Shown one piece after another: positions 28,401-40,146 of a DNA stretch of 64,000 nt. The stretch's first letter is position 1. Every line of letters begins with the position of its first letter. Both the position numbers and the translations under genes were made by a program. The DNA comes from Paulownia fortunei (taxonomy: Eukaryota > Streptophyta > Magnoliopsida > Lamiales > Paulowniaceae): assembly GCA_019321725.1 (NCBI GenBank), contig CM033121.1:3720001-3784000 (forward strand), written 5' to 3'. Below the pieces are notes generated by a model that made no database searches, was not told the origin of the DNA, and was given only the letters and a program-made list of their open reading frames with translations.

Positions 28401-29876
28401 GTGGGCTATATCAATTTTGCAACTTCTATTGGTGAACTACCCTTTTTGACATAACTAAACAAATAATTAGATGGTAACAAGAACATGAATATTTTTTCAT
28501 GTTTATTGTTGAGACGTCAAGTAACTATCATTTCTGTCTTATAACTTTTGCTCTTTTATGAGGTGGTCATTAAATACGACTAAGAGCATCTTTATCACCC
28601 TTTTGTGATAGTTTCACATACTTGGCCTTGGATAAAGAATTCAGCTTGGATGTTGAGGGGGTTTCCTTGAAGACCTTACATAGTAAATGTTTCATGAGGA
28701 TTAATTCAGATAAATTAATTTATCCGCTCTTCAACTCTGAAGTTTCAGATTAGGCTGCCATTCAATAGTTATGCACATCTGTTATGAATATCTTTGAATT
28801 ATTTTTTCGATTATTAAGACTTGAAGTTACCTTGTATTAGTAATTAGCTTCCAGTATATTGATAAGTTCCCCTATAGTCAGTTAATGTACAAACAATCTC
28901 AAGGGTTGAGGAATTATCTTGGTAATTCTGGATGGTTTAATTAGCTTCTATAAATTATTAAGTTCACTGACGTACCCATTATATTGGAATGGCTAAAGGT
29001 CAAATGGTTTGACACTTCCTCATGAGGGGAGTTGACCATTCTACATGTCAATGCCGGCAACAATGAAAATATATAATGAGTTAATTTGAAGAAACAATCT
29101 CTATTAGTTCAGGCATATTATTTTGGCAATGTTGAATGTTTATTCTCCTTTACAATGGTTGACAAAAGATTCTTGAAGTACAAGATATTTGTAAGATTTC
29201 CAGTGTGAAAGACATCAGATAGAACTAAGAGTATTTTTTGGTTGAAGATGCATGAAAATGTTAGTTATCCTGCATTAGGACCAGTTTTGGTATTTCTAAT
29301 TTAATGGATGCATGAACAAACTTATTGTATCTGCCATGTGTATGACAGTCCTTACTTTCTTGACCGTCTGCCTACCATCTAGCAAATGAAAATGGTACCA
29401 TATACAAATATTGAATGACTAGGTAATACTTTGTAAATAAGAAAACTGGGAGAAATCCACCCATTGACTCTGATGCCAAAACTGAAACTCGATACGTATA
29501 ACTGATGATAAGCAATGTAATCAATATACAACAGGGACCAAAGCTGTTGTTTAACAGGTGGATATGCTAGTGACTTAGAATGAGACTGGTGTTTCCTTTG
29601 TTTATTTGATATGCTAGGCAAACTGTCTGTCAATTTTGGTCGTTGCAAGTACTTTATCTAAATGAACTGTTGCTTCCCTCTTGAAACGCCTCATTTCAGC
29701 ATCTCTTGATTTACTGAACAAACATGCAGGTGGCATTCTTTGTTGGGATTCAGATAGATGATCGTCATAAGAATCAGGAGACACATGGGTTAAGTCCCGA
29801 GATGAGGCAACTTAGTGTCGTCGGTGCCGTCAAAGTTGCTGTGAGGAGCTTGTCAATGGGTGCCAGTACCTCCTAG
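25493..29876 (+). CDS. PLP: PAS/LOV protein (twin LOV, PLP/LLP/TLP family)
   Basis: Seven exons join in phase: 25493-26072, 26652-26859, 26963-27027, 27208-27287, 27539-27594, 27677-27740 and 29730-29876. They give 1,200 nt and 399 residues, equal to the length I remember for the Arabidopsis protein. The N-terminal LOV1 (about 20-135) keeps ITDP, NYRKDGTPFW and FVGVQVP but reads GKNGRIFQG, so the flavin-adduct cysteine is Gly66. A linker follows, then LOV2 (about 255-370) with the intact GQNCRFLSG motif at C296, followed by FWNFLHISPVRN. The tail reads RQLSVVGAVKVAV. Family knowledge: a flavin-binding blue-light sensor without a kinase domain, reported to interact with VTC2-type GDP-L-galactose phosphorylases. 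Exons 3 to 6 are only 56-80 nt, and the sixth intron is about 2 kb. Confidence 0.95.
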
Positions 29877-31730
29877 TTGGTAAAGAACTTCCGTTTTATG
29901 TTGCGGTATTATACTGTGTACTCCATTTTGGTTTACGTGGTCCCTGCAGCAATAGATTCAAAGGAAATTCTGATAGTTAGGTTGCACCAGTGCTGGATCT
30001 TATTATTTGTGTGCTTGAAGACATTTGGATCCTCAGTTCTGATCAGTTATCATCACTCAATTGGATCTTTATTTTGATGATAACATTGAAATTAGTGTGA
30101 TTGCATTGTCTCAACTTGAAAGCTTCTTGCACTGCATGTTGCAGGCAAAGTCCTGCTTTGAAAAAATAAAAATAAAAATAAATAAATATATATATATATA
30201 TATACATATTTACACACATATATATTCATCTCTCTCTCTCTCCATATATATATATATATATTAATGTATTCTGACGAATTCTATTTTTGAGACTCCATAA
30301 ATATAAAGTGCCATTGATGGAACATTGTTTTTATTTGAATTTGACTCGCCAGCTTGCAGGTTGACTTGACTTGATTTGCTTTAATTCAATAGTGCCATAG
30401 TGGCTAACTATTTGTCTTCGAATGAAACGTATGAACATCACCCAAAAGACAAAAATCAAACTTAAAATTTTTAGGAACTTCAATTTACAATCTTTTCTTC
30501 AACAAACATATTCTATAAAAATAAAGAGTTTACGGGTTTGAACCCGCTTGTAATAGTAAATTAGCGTAGATTGTGAATCAGTCTATAAAAATTTTAATCA
30601 AAAATTTTAATTCTACAAAAACTTTAATAAAATTTTTTAATTTAATTGATATTTTAATGAGATTTTGATGTGTGTGAATTATACTATTTTTTTTTAATTT
30701 AATTGACATTTTAACGAGATTGTGACTATGGATTTGTCCTTTGATCCATAGTTTGGTGTCTGAACATTCTACAGTAATAGAGTGTTTTCATGGTGAAGTC
30801 AAAGAGAATGTTGATGGCCTTTTTCCTAATAAAAAGGGAAATTGTTCTATCAAAATAATGAGGCATTCAACAATCAGAATTTATTAATAATCACCAGCAG
30901 CCTAGTTTCACCAAGAAACCAGTGAATATTTGTTCACAGTTAGCAATCATCATCATCATCATCATTATTATTATTATTATTATTTTTATTCAGCAGTTTT
31001 GGTCTAGAAAAAGGAAATTGCCAAAAACTGAAAATTTCTGCTGTGACCTAAAATTAAATATCGAAAGTAGCTCTGAACAATCATCTGAAAATAGAAACCA
31101 AAAAAAAAAAGAAAAAACACCCGAAATAGATCAGAATTATGGATGTTAAAATGTAGAAATATAGAGACAGTTAACTGAGTCAACTGATTAGTTTCTCAAA
31201 CGTCAACTACTATTACTACATAAAACCAAAGATGAATACGCAATATTTTGAAAAACAATATGGTAGTTGCAACTAGTTATATATATGTAAAGTAACATTA
31301 TTTTTTATTTTATCATAATTGTGATGTTAATAAATTTATTAATGAAAAAAAATTAAATTTAAGTTGTTAACAACTAATACCATATCTAGAGAGTTTTACA
31401 ATATTAATTAGTTATTCTCATTATTAATTTTGTGAGACCTATTATTATTACGAACAGAAATTATTTTCTCATTATCATTGGTAATAATTTTTATATTAAT
31501 ACTTAATATTTTAATACTAGTATATTATATTTTACCTGATGTGGTATGGCTTAGACTACTCTATGATAAGTTCGTCTGAGATGAGTCCAGAACAGAACAG
31601 GTCTAATAATGATTAGAGGTTTTGTATGAACTCAATCCCAAATATTGATTGAGGTTGAGGCTTAAATTTGAATAAATATTGCCAGAGATTTATTAATTGA
31701 GATAATGATCAGGATTAGACTAGTCAAGTC
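29877..31730. other. Intergenic: 3' flank of the PAS/LOV gene and simple repeats
   Basis: The first few hundred bases are probably the 3' UTR of the PAS/LOV gene. A compound microsatellite follows at about 30180-30260: an AT run, then CTCTCTCTCTC, then a second AT run. A CATCATCATC-TTATTATT tract lies at about 30946-30984. The frame that reads across this trinucleotide tract is low-complexity Ile and not a gene. The rest is AT-rich with nothing recognised. Confidence 0.55.
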
Positions 31731-32080
31731 TTTTTTTTTTTTTTTTTTTATATTTAGTTATCTCAATTTTACGAAACTAATTCCTAAATCTGCAGGGCAG
31801 GTGCCCCTAGCACCTTGAAGGGGGTAAATATCGATATATGACTTAATTGATTCTCAAATTTTCCTAAAAAATTGTACATTTTTGTGCATAAGGAACCCAA
31901 CCAACAGTGATCGCTTGCCAAACCTCGATCGCAGGGTCTTACTGATAGCATATTGATTGCATTATACCAAAGTTCAACAGCAGATTTCCATCAGAATCCG
32001 AACCTCTATCCTATCCTACCGTTGGAAGCAAATTCAAGTTGATTGTTTTACCACTTGAACTGTATGAAGGTGGTTCAAAT
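31731..32080 (-). mobile_element. SINE-like retroposon with poly(A) tail (copy 1)
   Basis: Read on the minus strand, the element opens near 32075 with GTTCAAGTGGTAAAACAA, which resembles a tRNA A box. After about 50 bases it has GAGGTTCGGATTCTGATGG, resembling a B box (GGTTCRANNCC). It runs on through the TTTACCCCCTTCAAGGTGC segment and ends in a run of about 20 A at 31750-31731. Box spacing and the terminal poly(A) fit a tRNA-derived SINE. A second, more decayed copy of the same head region lies at about 54150-54345. Target-site duplications could not be recognised, so the 5' boundary is approximate. Confidence 0.55.
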
Positions 32081-32504
32081 AAAAGATATTCTTGTCCAGT
32101 GGGTTGATAAGCTGCAATGCTCGGCTAGTTGTGAAATGATCTATCTGAGCTGGGCAGCCTAATTTGGTTGCAAAGGAATATACATGAAAATGAGATAGAA
32201 TTCCATTTGATGGTATTAGGATTATGGAAAAGAAAAGAGGAATCTTTTGTTATCAGATACATGAATTTTAAGAAATTTGATTCAACGATTGATTGATTGA
32301 TTCTATCTAAATACTTGCCAAAGCGTCCAAAAGTTTTTCTTAGCAACTTCCAGCAATTGGAAGATTTTGATTTGTAAAGAAATTTTAGCACATAACTTAC
32401 CCTGAACCTAAAATATTTAATAAATAACTTCTTACTGAAACATAGAAATTAAATTCTGGATCACAGAAAATACCAACATAGATTTACATTTCTCCATCTG
32501 TCAC
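32081..32504. other. Upstream region of the galactose oxidase-like gene
   Basis: No coding exon is visible. This is the promoter-side flank of the gene starting at 32551. No cis-element other than the TATA box could be assigned with confidence. Confidence 0.4.
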
Positions 32505-32510
32505 TATAAA
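32505..32510 (+). promoter_or_regulatory. TATA box (TATAAA) of the galactose oxidase-like gene
   Basis: TATAAA in the context CACTATAAACTC lies 41 to 46 bases before the start codon at 32551. With the usual 25-32 base spacing, transcription would begin near 32535-32542 and leave an unusually short leader of about 10-16 bases. Either the leader is that short or an upstream start is used. Confidence 0.5.
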
Positions 32511-32550
32511 CTCTCCAGCAGTCCGAGAAATCCAAGATCAAACCCTCTCA

Positions 32551-34344
32551 ATGGCATTCAAGAATTTGTTTTTCATCTTCCTTCTCATCCTAATTTTCTC
32601 ACTCTTCACTCTATCCTCACAAATCACCTACCACCACCACCACCTCTCCAAGGACTCCATTCCGCCTGGCATTGTCCCCTCTGCCGCATCCCCATCAAGA
32701 TCTAAACCCCACATTACAACCTCACTCACCCCTTCAACATTTTCCGCCACCATCCCCGGCGGGGGAGAATGGGCCCTTTTACACAAAACCGTCGGCGTCT
32801 CCGCCATGCACATGCAACTCCTCTACAACAACAAGGTCGTCATTTTCGATCGTACGGATTTTGGCGCTTCAAAACTAATCCTGCCCTCCGGAAAATGTAG
32901 ACACAACGATGAAGCCATTTCAGAAGATTGCACAGCGCATTCCCTCCTCTACGACGTCGCTTCCAACACCTACCGCCCACTCATGGTGCAAACCGACGTC
33001 TGGTGTTCCTCCGGCGCCGTTACTTCCGACGGAACGTTGATACAAACGGGAGGATACCACGCCGGAGATCACAAAATACGGCTTTTTACTCCATGCAATG
33101 ACGACCTATGCGATTGGATTGAGCTCCCACAGAACTTAACAGTTCAAAGATGGTATTCTTCTGATCATATTCTGCCCGATGGACGTGTGATCGTCGTTGG
33201 TGGAAGAAGGGCTTTCAGCTACGAGTTTTTCCCCAAGAATCATGATGTGGAAAATGGCGTTTTTCACTTTCCGTTCTTGAATGAAACCACCGACCCGATA
33301 GAAGAGAACAACCTATATCCATTCTTGCACCTTTTGCCGGACGGAAATCTCTTTGTTTTCGCAAATCAGCGTTCTGTGGTGTTGGACTATACCAACAACA
33401 AGATTTTGAAAGAATTTCCGGTGATTCCGGGGGAAAAAAGAACGTATCCGGCGACGGGGTCGTCGGTGATTCTGCCGTTGAGGTTAATTCCCGGCGTCGG
33501 AGATGGGTCTCCGTCGCTGCCCTCGGCGGAGGTGATGGTGTGCGGTGGTGCAAAGGGTGGCGCTTATGTGAAGGCTGCCAAGGGATTATACGTGGCAGCT
33601 TCTAAATCATGTGGGCGGTTACGTGTCACGGATCCGGATCCGAAATGGATAATGGAGGACATGCCAATGGGTCGAGTCATGCCCGATATGCTGCTTTTAC
33701 CCACCGGTGATGTGATCATTTTAAACGGAGCGGCAAAAGGTACCGCCGGGTGGGAATCCGCGGTTGACCCGGTTTTGAACCCTGTTCTTTACTATCTAGA
33801 TGAACCCGACCCGAGTAAAAGATTTACTGTGCTCAATCCCACCACAATAGCAAGAATGTACCACTCAGCAGCCACGCTATTGCCAGATGGAAGAATACTA
33901 GTGGGTGGAAGCAATCCGCACGTGGTGTACAACTTCACAGGCGTGAAGTACCCCACAGAACTGAGTCTGGAAGCATTTTCCCCACCTTACCTGGCCTCAG
34001 AGTACAGCCATCTCCGCCCTTCAATTCTGTCGGTAGGGGGCCCCACGGAGACTTTCATATCCTACGGTCAGCAATTCTCCATTACGTTCAGCTTGGGGTT
34101 GAACCAGCCTGAGGGAAACTACACGGTAACAATGGCTGCACCCTCGTTCACCACACATTCTTTTGCCATGAACCAAAGGCTTCTGGTGTTGTACATTGTG
34201 GGTGCACAGCAGCTATCAGCATCTGCATATAAAGTTACTGTGTATGCGCCTCCAACAGCTAATATTGCACCCCCGGGCTATTATATGGTGTTTGTGGTGC
34301 ACCAGGGAGTCCCGAGCCATTGTGTTTGGATTAGAATCAGGTGA
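32551..34344 (+). CDS. Secreted galactose/glyoxal oxidase-like copper radical oxidase
   Basis: Intronless, 597 codons. An N-terminal signal peptide (about 1-23, hydrophobic FFIFLLILIFSLF) is followed by a short His-rich and Pro/Ser linker (HHHH at 28-31). The kelch-type glyoxal oxidase N domain spans about 75-455, with a C-terminal galactose oxidase/DUF1929 domain at about 465-597. The residues matching the copper-radical centre are present: C152 and Y202 (thioether pair, in WCSSGA and RWYSSD), Y437-H438 (RMYHSA) and H536 (THSFAMNQR). It should therefore be catalytically competent. Four N-glycosylation sequons occur at N195, N244, N461 and N523. Family knowledge: apoplastic enzymes oxidising galactose side chains or small aldehydes, with Arabidopsis RUBY acting on pectin in seed mucilage. 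It lies tail-to-tail with the transporter gene. The substrate cannot be told from sequence. Confidence 0.95.
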   Translation: MAFKNLFFIFLLILIFSLFTLSSQITYHHHHLSKDSIPPGIVPSAASPSRSKPHITTSLTPSTFSATIPGGGEWALLHKTVGVSAMHMQLLYNNKVVIFDRTDFGASKLILPSGKCRHNDEAISEDCTAHSLLYDVASNTYRPLMVQTDVWCSSGAVTSDGTLIQTGGYHAGDHKIRLFTPCNDDLCDWIELPQNLTVQRWYSSDHILPDGRVIVVGGRRAFSYEFFPKNHDVENGVFHFPFLNETTDPIEENNLYPFLHLLPDGNLFVFANQRSVVLDYTNNKILKEFPVIPGEKRTYPATGSSVILPLRLIPGVGDGSPSLPSAEVMVCGGAKGGAYVKAAKGLYVAASKSCGRLRVTDPDPKWIMEDMPMGRVMPDMLLLPTGDVIILNGAAKGTAGWESAVDPVLNPVLYYLDEPDPSKRFTVLNPTTIARMYHSAATLLPDGRILVGGSNPHVVYNFTGVKYPTELSLEAFSPPYLASEYSHLRPSILSVGGPTETFISYGQQFSITFSLGLNQPEGNYTVTMAAPSFTTHSFAMNQRLLVLYIVGAQQLSASAYKVTVYAPPTANIAPPGYYMVFVVHQGVPSHCVWIRIR

Positions 34345-35546
34345 GTTCCACTTGGAAGCATCAAATTCTTCCCAAGGAATTCTTGATTTTTACATGCTAG
34401 ACAACGAAGATTTTGTCTACATAGTACATTTTCTTATCAAAAGCTGAAAATCACGTCACATCATTAAAATATTATATTATTCTTATAATTTGATATGATG
34501 TAGTAAAATATTTTTATTATCCGTAATATGAAACAATAAAATGTGATTTTTATTCTATGTATTCTACTTATATTAAATATTTTTCAATTTGTCGGTGGTA
34601 AAACATTGTTTATGCATGTATATGCGTCTCGTTTAGACCAATGTAACTAATTAAATTTGATTTAATGTTACGGTATGACAAGTAAAATTACATTGATAAA
34701 TTACAACGTGAACTAATAATATGACAAGTATTACTTAAGAGTTAGTTCTATGAATGACAAAGCCCGAAGACACATTCCACTTGGATAGCCACCATACTAC
34801 ATTTGGTCCGAGAATTTCCCTTTTCAAGTGAAAAATGAAAAATTTTCGGACCCGTCAACATTACTACTTGAGCGGTTGATCATTATGAACCAACTGCATT
34901 CTGCAGACGGATGAGGACTTAGCTAAAAAATTTAATGTTTCGACGGTGCAAAGGATTTTTCTGTATTGTCAACATGTTTATGTCATTTTCCGTTGTTTTT
35001 TTTTTTTTTTTTTTTTAATGTAGACAGTTCAAGTCAGCATCGTCTGTGCCAGCCTGTGCCAAAATAGAGGGTTGTATCATTTTTGGTTGATGGAAGATAT
35101 AAATGTAGGTATTGAATGAGGAGAGCAATCAGCAATGTGCGCACAAAATGTTTAAAAGTCGTGTTTTAGATGAAAAACAACAACGGAACGCAAGATCAAA
35201 ATCGTGTTCTTGATTTGCAAAGAATGAGAAATTCAAGGGAAAAGAAACTACAAGCAAGTTCCATTTGAACAGTGAAGTAAAATCATTTTGATATGTCAGT
35301 TTTAGATAAGTGAGACATTATGATGTTTACAAAGCAAGAACTGACAGCAAATTGTGGAATGGCCTATTTTGTGCTATAGTCTGATCATCTAGTCCCTCTT
35401 GCTGTTTCTCCATTGTTGTCGACCAAGTCATCCGACAAATGTACGGCTGACAAGATTTCTCCTGATGCTTGATTGCTAGCAAGTTAAAGAGACATGAAAA
35501 TTGGCATAATTTGGCAGCTTGAATTCCACATTTCTTGTGCCTAATG
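34345..35546. other. Convergent intergenic region between oxidase and transporter genes
   Basis: It contains the 3' UTRs of both convergent genes. A run of about 18 T lies at 34998-35017, followed by AT-poor sequence with no recognised gene. The last 300 bases are plausibly the transporter's 3' UTR on the minus strand. Confidence 0.5.
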
Positions 35547-38500
35547 TTATTTGTTAGGCCGTGTGTTGTGTGTTGATCTGTACTTGTACTTTGTAGCCCA
35601 GAAAAGATAATGCATGAAGTTCAATCCGCTTAACGCGCACATTAGCCAGTAGAATCTGTCCAGGTTATAATGATTCAAGTTGCTGCCTGAGAGCCATGGC
35701 TTGTGCTTGGAATCGCCTGTGACGCTGTTAACTATTGATACAATGGCCGTGCTCAGGTAATATCCCATTGCTAGTGATGCAAAAGATAGAGAGGTGGCCA
35801 ATGATCTCATGCTGAATGGTGCTTCTGTGAAGAAAAACTCCAGCAGCCCGGCTAAGGTGAAAAGATCAGCTGATCCAAGAAACAAGTACTGGAACGCGAT
35901 CCAGAAAAATGTTATGGGCAATGGCTTTGTGGAGTCTAGCAATTCTGACTCAGTTGCTACTCTCTTACGCTTGATTTCAACCAATGCAGCCACAGCCATG
36001 GATATAATGGAGAGAAGTAGGCCTACTCCAATGCGCTGGAGGTGGGAGATGCCCATCTCGGATTTTGTTACCCTACGTGCGAATGGGATGATTACGTGAT
36101 CGTATAATGGAGCAAGGATCATTATGAAGACAACAGGGAAAATAGGAAGAGAGGCTGGAGGGACTTTTAAGGATCCGAGCTTCGTGTTCATGGTGGCTGC
36201 TTGTTGGACCGAAAAGGTGGAGAGCTGAGCAAGACAGCAGTTGAGAATTATGGTGCAAGCAAAGATAGGGAGGATTTTTATGACAATCTTGACTTCTTCC
36301 ACTTGTTGAACAGTGCATTTTAGCATGCTGCAGGCTGCTTTGTTTACCACTGCCCTGTTGAGGAATTTGAGACTTTCAGATGGAGATTCAAATGACTTTG
36401 GGACTTTGCCATTTTCTATTGCACCTTCCTCCTCAGAGAGTGGAGTTGGAGAAGGGCTTGTGGCCATACTTGCAATGGCATTGCTTGAACTTCTTGGCAT
36501 GCAAGTGTTTAGTAAGGAAGCAATGAGAACCTGTTAAACAGATGAGAGTAACTGAGAAAGATAAAGCTAGAAAAAGCTGCAGCTTAATGGTAGATGAAGA
36601 CATGCAGGGGAAAAAATCAATTTACAGCTACACAGATCACATAAAAACCTTTGCAATTATCCCAACATACCTTACATATCGTCGTAAGTGGACTTCCAAG
36701 AGGAATCTTGTTCCTGTAAAACGTCGAACCACCTAGAAATATGGGAATTGACAACAATATTGTCAATGTAGATATTCCAAAACCCCATTGCCATCCCTTG
36801 TTGTCTTCAATCCACACTACTAAAGTCACCGCAATCAGGGCACCACATGAGAGGGAAAACACGAAATAGTTGAAGAAAGTCGATCTTTGCTTTCTTCCAT
36901 GAGGGTTGCTCTCATCAAACTGTTCAGCTCCATGAGCCGGTAACGAACCCTTAATGCCTCCCACTCCAAGGGCCACCAGATAAAGGCCTAAGAACAGCAG
37001 TGCAGCCTTTGCACCATGAACCTGCTTGCATGGAATGTCTTGTGGCCTAGCATGGTCACATTTTGGTGGCTGTAGGGAACCTGAGTGTGCTTGCACTGTG
37101 AGTATAACCAGGCCCTGTGACACAACCAAAAGTTGCAATTAATTAGCAAAAATATTGCCATGAGTTCTTCACATTCATCAGCAATTTTTGAATTTCAAAA
37201 GGGCTTATTAGGGCTTTTTGGGCTTCAAATGTCTACCAACTATATGTGGCCTTCCTGAAATTGTAAACTATTCTAAGTGGAGAAATGTTCTTCTATACTA
37301 TTATTATAAAACAAATATGCACAGTGATGTAGCCCAAAGTTGGGTAGGCTCAATGCTAATTGGAAGTAAAACTAATCAATAAAGAGCCTTACCAAAATGG
37401 TAACCACACAGCTGTTCTTTTTAAGGTAGATGCTCTAAGATTTTAGCATTAAACCACATTAGGTTATCATTACTCTTAAACGTGTTTACGCGTTTATTGA
37501 AAAACAATTCTAGAGCATGAACTACAGTATGTTCGTTTGGTAATAAACTTTGCACGTACTTAAAGTAATAATAGTTTTGTGTTTTTGGTATACTCGGAGT
37601 TACATATGATCTAACAGCTCAAATTTTTTCGAAAAATCTTTCAATCCCAAGACTGTATAACAAAAATTGACATGTTCATAGTTCATTATTACTTCAATTG
37701 TGACTATTATTCAACTTGTTTTTTAAATATTTAAATAACATGTTCAATATTACGTGATGGGAAGGGAATTCAAGATCTAGTAACTAGTGGTGATAAGCCA
37801 TTGGTTGAAGCTTGAGGTCTTATCCCATTTCAAAATGATGACACACCAAAAATAATAGGAATAAATAGACAACAAAATATTTTCAGTGCAATCAAGAAAA
37901 TCAAGTTTGCTTTTATCCTTAGTGTGACACACACACACAAAAAGAAAAAAAGAAAAATTGCGGGTCCCCAGATAAACTTTTAGGAAAATATTATGTGGAA
38001 ATAATGATAATCATATCATGTCATGTCACAATATTAGAGGATTCATTATTGATTTGATATTATTTTTAATATTTTAAAATAAAAATATCCAAGGTAGATA
38101 AAAAAAATTTCCATCATCCCAGTGAACCCGTGTTATGATTTGTGAACAAAGGGATTTGGAGTAGATAGTGAGATCTTGGACACAAGCACATATTGTATGT
38201 ATTTATGCATTAATGTTGTAACAAATTGTAGTTGACTAAGATCACTAGTTTTTGTCATCAATGTTTATGTATGCATAGAAATCACAAACTTTGATGTTTT
38301 TCTTCCATTTAAAAAGACAGAAAAGGACAAAAGAAAACTAACCAATCCTCGTGTATCTCATTTTGTGACAAACCAGCAAAACCATCTTGAAAGCTAGCTA
38401 GCAAGTGGGCTGGTCGTGTAGCAGCAAAAGTTTCCTACTTTTCTCCCAATAGAATTTCTCAAATTATCCAAATTATTTTAAATTATACGCGAATTTTATA

Positions 38501-40146
38501 TAATTCATGAGTTCAGCATACATAAACTTTACTTTTTTCTAAAAAAAATAATAAAATAAATGATTTTAATTATCTATTGGCTAACATCAAATGCCTCTGT
38601 CCTTTCATCCCTTAGATAGGTAGAGAGGGAGAAGTAGAAAAATAAATAAATAGTACTGATAATTTGATTGTTTGGCGCCGTAGTAAATAGGATGGAAAAT
38701 AAAATTTCTTCTTTCGTCTTAAAAAAAAAAAAAAGGGAGTATGCAGTGATTTTTAAAGAAGGGTAATATTGGTGAACAGTTTTTTTGGGATGAAGAAAAT
38801 AATATAAAAATTCAAGGTGAAGGATCATTTAATTTCTGGAAAAAAAAATTAAGGGTCACTTTCTTTCAAAAATGAGGGGATGCATGCCTCAAAAAGCGTG
38901 AAAATACACTATACTAGAACTTGCTAATTGGTTCACATTTCCCAACATTTTGATTGGGGGAACCTTTTTCCTACAATTACTACACTGCCTAGATAGGATG
39001 AAACAACCAAAACAAATTCTGAGACCACGTGCAATGCAATTCAGTCCCAATATTAAAAAAATTCACATTAATTTCTGAGATTCTTTTTTTTTTTTTTAGA
39101 TATATATATGTAAAAAATAAGAGAAAAATGGTAAATTATGAGTAATTACTTACCAAGAATTCAATTACTGCACTGATGAGGTATGTGTAATAAGTGGTTA
39201 AGAAAGCATCGGACAAGAAGCCACCAAGAAGGGCCAGAAGAAAGGATGTGCCCATAAAATTGGTGACGGAATTCGCCGATTCCGACGGCGATAAATGCAT
39301 GTACTGCGTAAGGTACAATACCAAGTTGCTTGCATTTGCTAGATATGCCAAATTCTCCAATACCTCCACAACTGTTCCAAATACTCAAATAATTAGCACT
39401 AAAAAGTTTTCATTCAGACTAGAGAGAGATGGTGCAAAAATGCAAGCACAAAAACAATCTGAACTAATTTTGTTTTATGTTGGTGCCGGCAATAAATTTG
39501 ATATCATTTGATTGAATAGTTGATTTAGTCCCTTATAATTAAATGATATTTTTTTCATAAAAAAAGTATAAAAAATGTACAAAGTTTATGTGTTCAAGAG
39601 CAACCAGTGTGAATAGTAATACATGTAAAATTAATACCATATAAAGATGGTAAAACATATTTTTTCACTTTTCTTTCTTTTCCCTTTCCTTTTCTGAAAA
39701 AAAATAAAAAAGGTCCCCAAGTGCAATGGAAAGTCTAGAACCAAAAAAAGAAAAAAGAAAAAGTAACTTGTTGGTTGAGGTCATGCAAGAATTCCCACAA
39801 CTCCAAGGTGCCCTTTTTTTCACATTCACTGTGTGTTGTGTGTGTGTGTTTTTAGTGTGTGGTTGGAGATGAAGAACCAAGATTGTTTTTACCCAAAACA
39901 AAGAAGACAGCCCGCATGCCGCCATGTCTGGTTCTCAAAGCAGGTTTTCCCCTCCAATCAACGTATCCATCCCAAGTGCTATTCAATTGGTTCTCCACTT
40001 CCTGATAACCAAACAGCAAATAACCAATCATGGGTTGCAAGAAAATTAAGTCAAGAAACTCTGCATAAACAATTGTATTACAAAATAGTTTCTGGAATGC
40101 AAGAAAATGGCAGAAAAAGGCCAAAAAAGGAGAGGAAACTCACCAT
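35547..40146 (-). CDS. NPF4.6: NRT1/PTR family transporter, NPF4.6 (NRT1.2/AIT1) type
   Basis: Five coding exons join in phase: 40146-40144, 40001-39893, 39371-39154, 37114-36671 and 36530-35547. They total 1,758 nt and 585 residues, the length I recall for Arabidopsis NPF4.6. The first coding exon is only the ATG, with donor ATG|GTGAGT and acceptor TTATCAG before GAAGTGGAG, giving MEVENQLNSTWDGYVDW. The first helix carries E40-V-L-E43-N44 where most NPF proteins have ExxE[R/K]. Family-typical blocks NASNLVLYL, FMGTSFLLALLGGFLSD, ALGVGGIKGSLPAHGAEQFD, FFNYFVFSL, VQQVEEVKIV and LPIFPVVFIMILAP.YDH follow, ending FWATKYKYRST. The architecture is 12 helices with a central loop. Family knowledge: plasma-membrane nitrate and/or abscisic acid import. 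A closely related NPF4 paralogue remains possible. Confidence 0.93.

Noticed and set aside
29379..29648. 89-codon minus-strand frame in the large PAS/LOV intron
   Set aside because: No recognised motif, no splice or promoter context; it lies wholly inside the last intron of the PAS/LOV gene.
30534..30560. GGGTTTGAACCCG-like word as a tRNA T-arm
   Set aside because: No surrounding cloverleaf or A box at the right distance; no tRNA gene was found anywhere in the window.
30922..31149. 75-codon frame with a poly-Ile run
   Set aside because: Produced by reading through the ATC/ATT trinucleotide repeat; low complexity.
33215..33553. 112-codon minus-strand frame within the oxidase gene
   Set aside because: Antisense shadow of the intact 597-codon oxidase; no recognisable domain.
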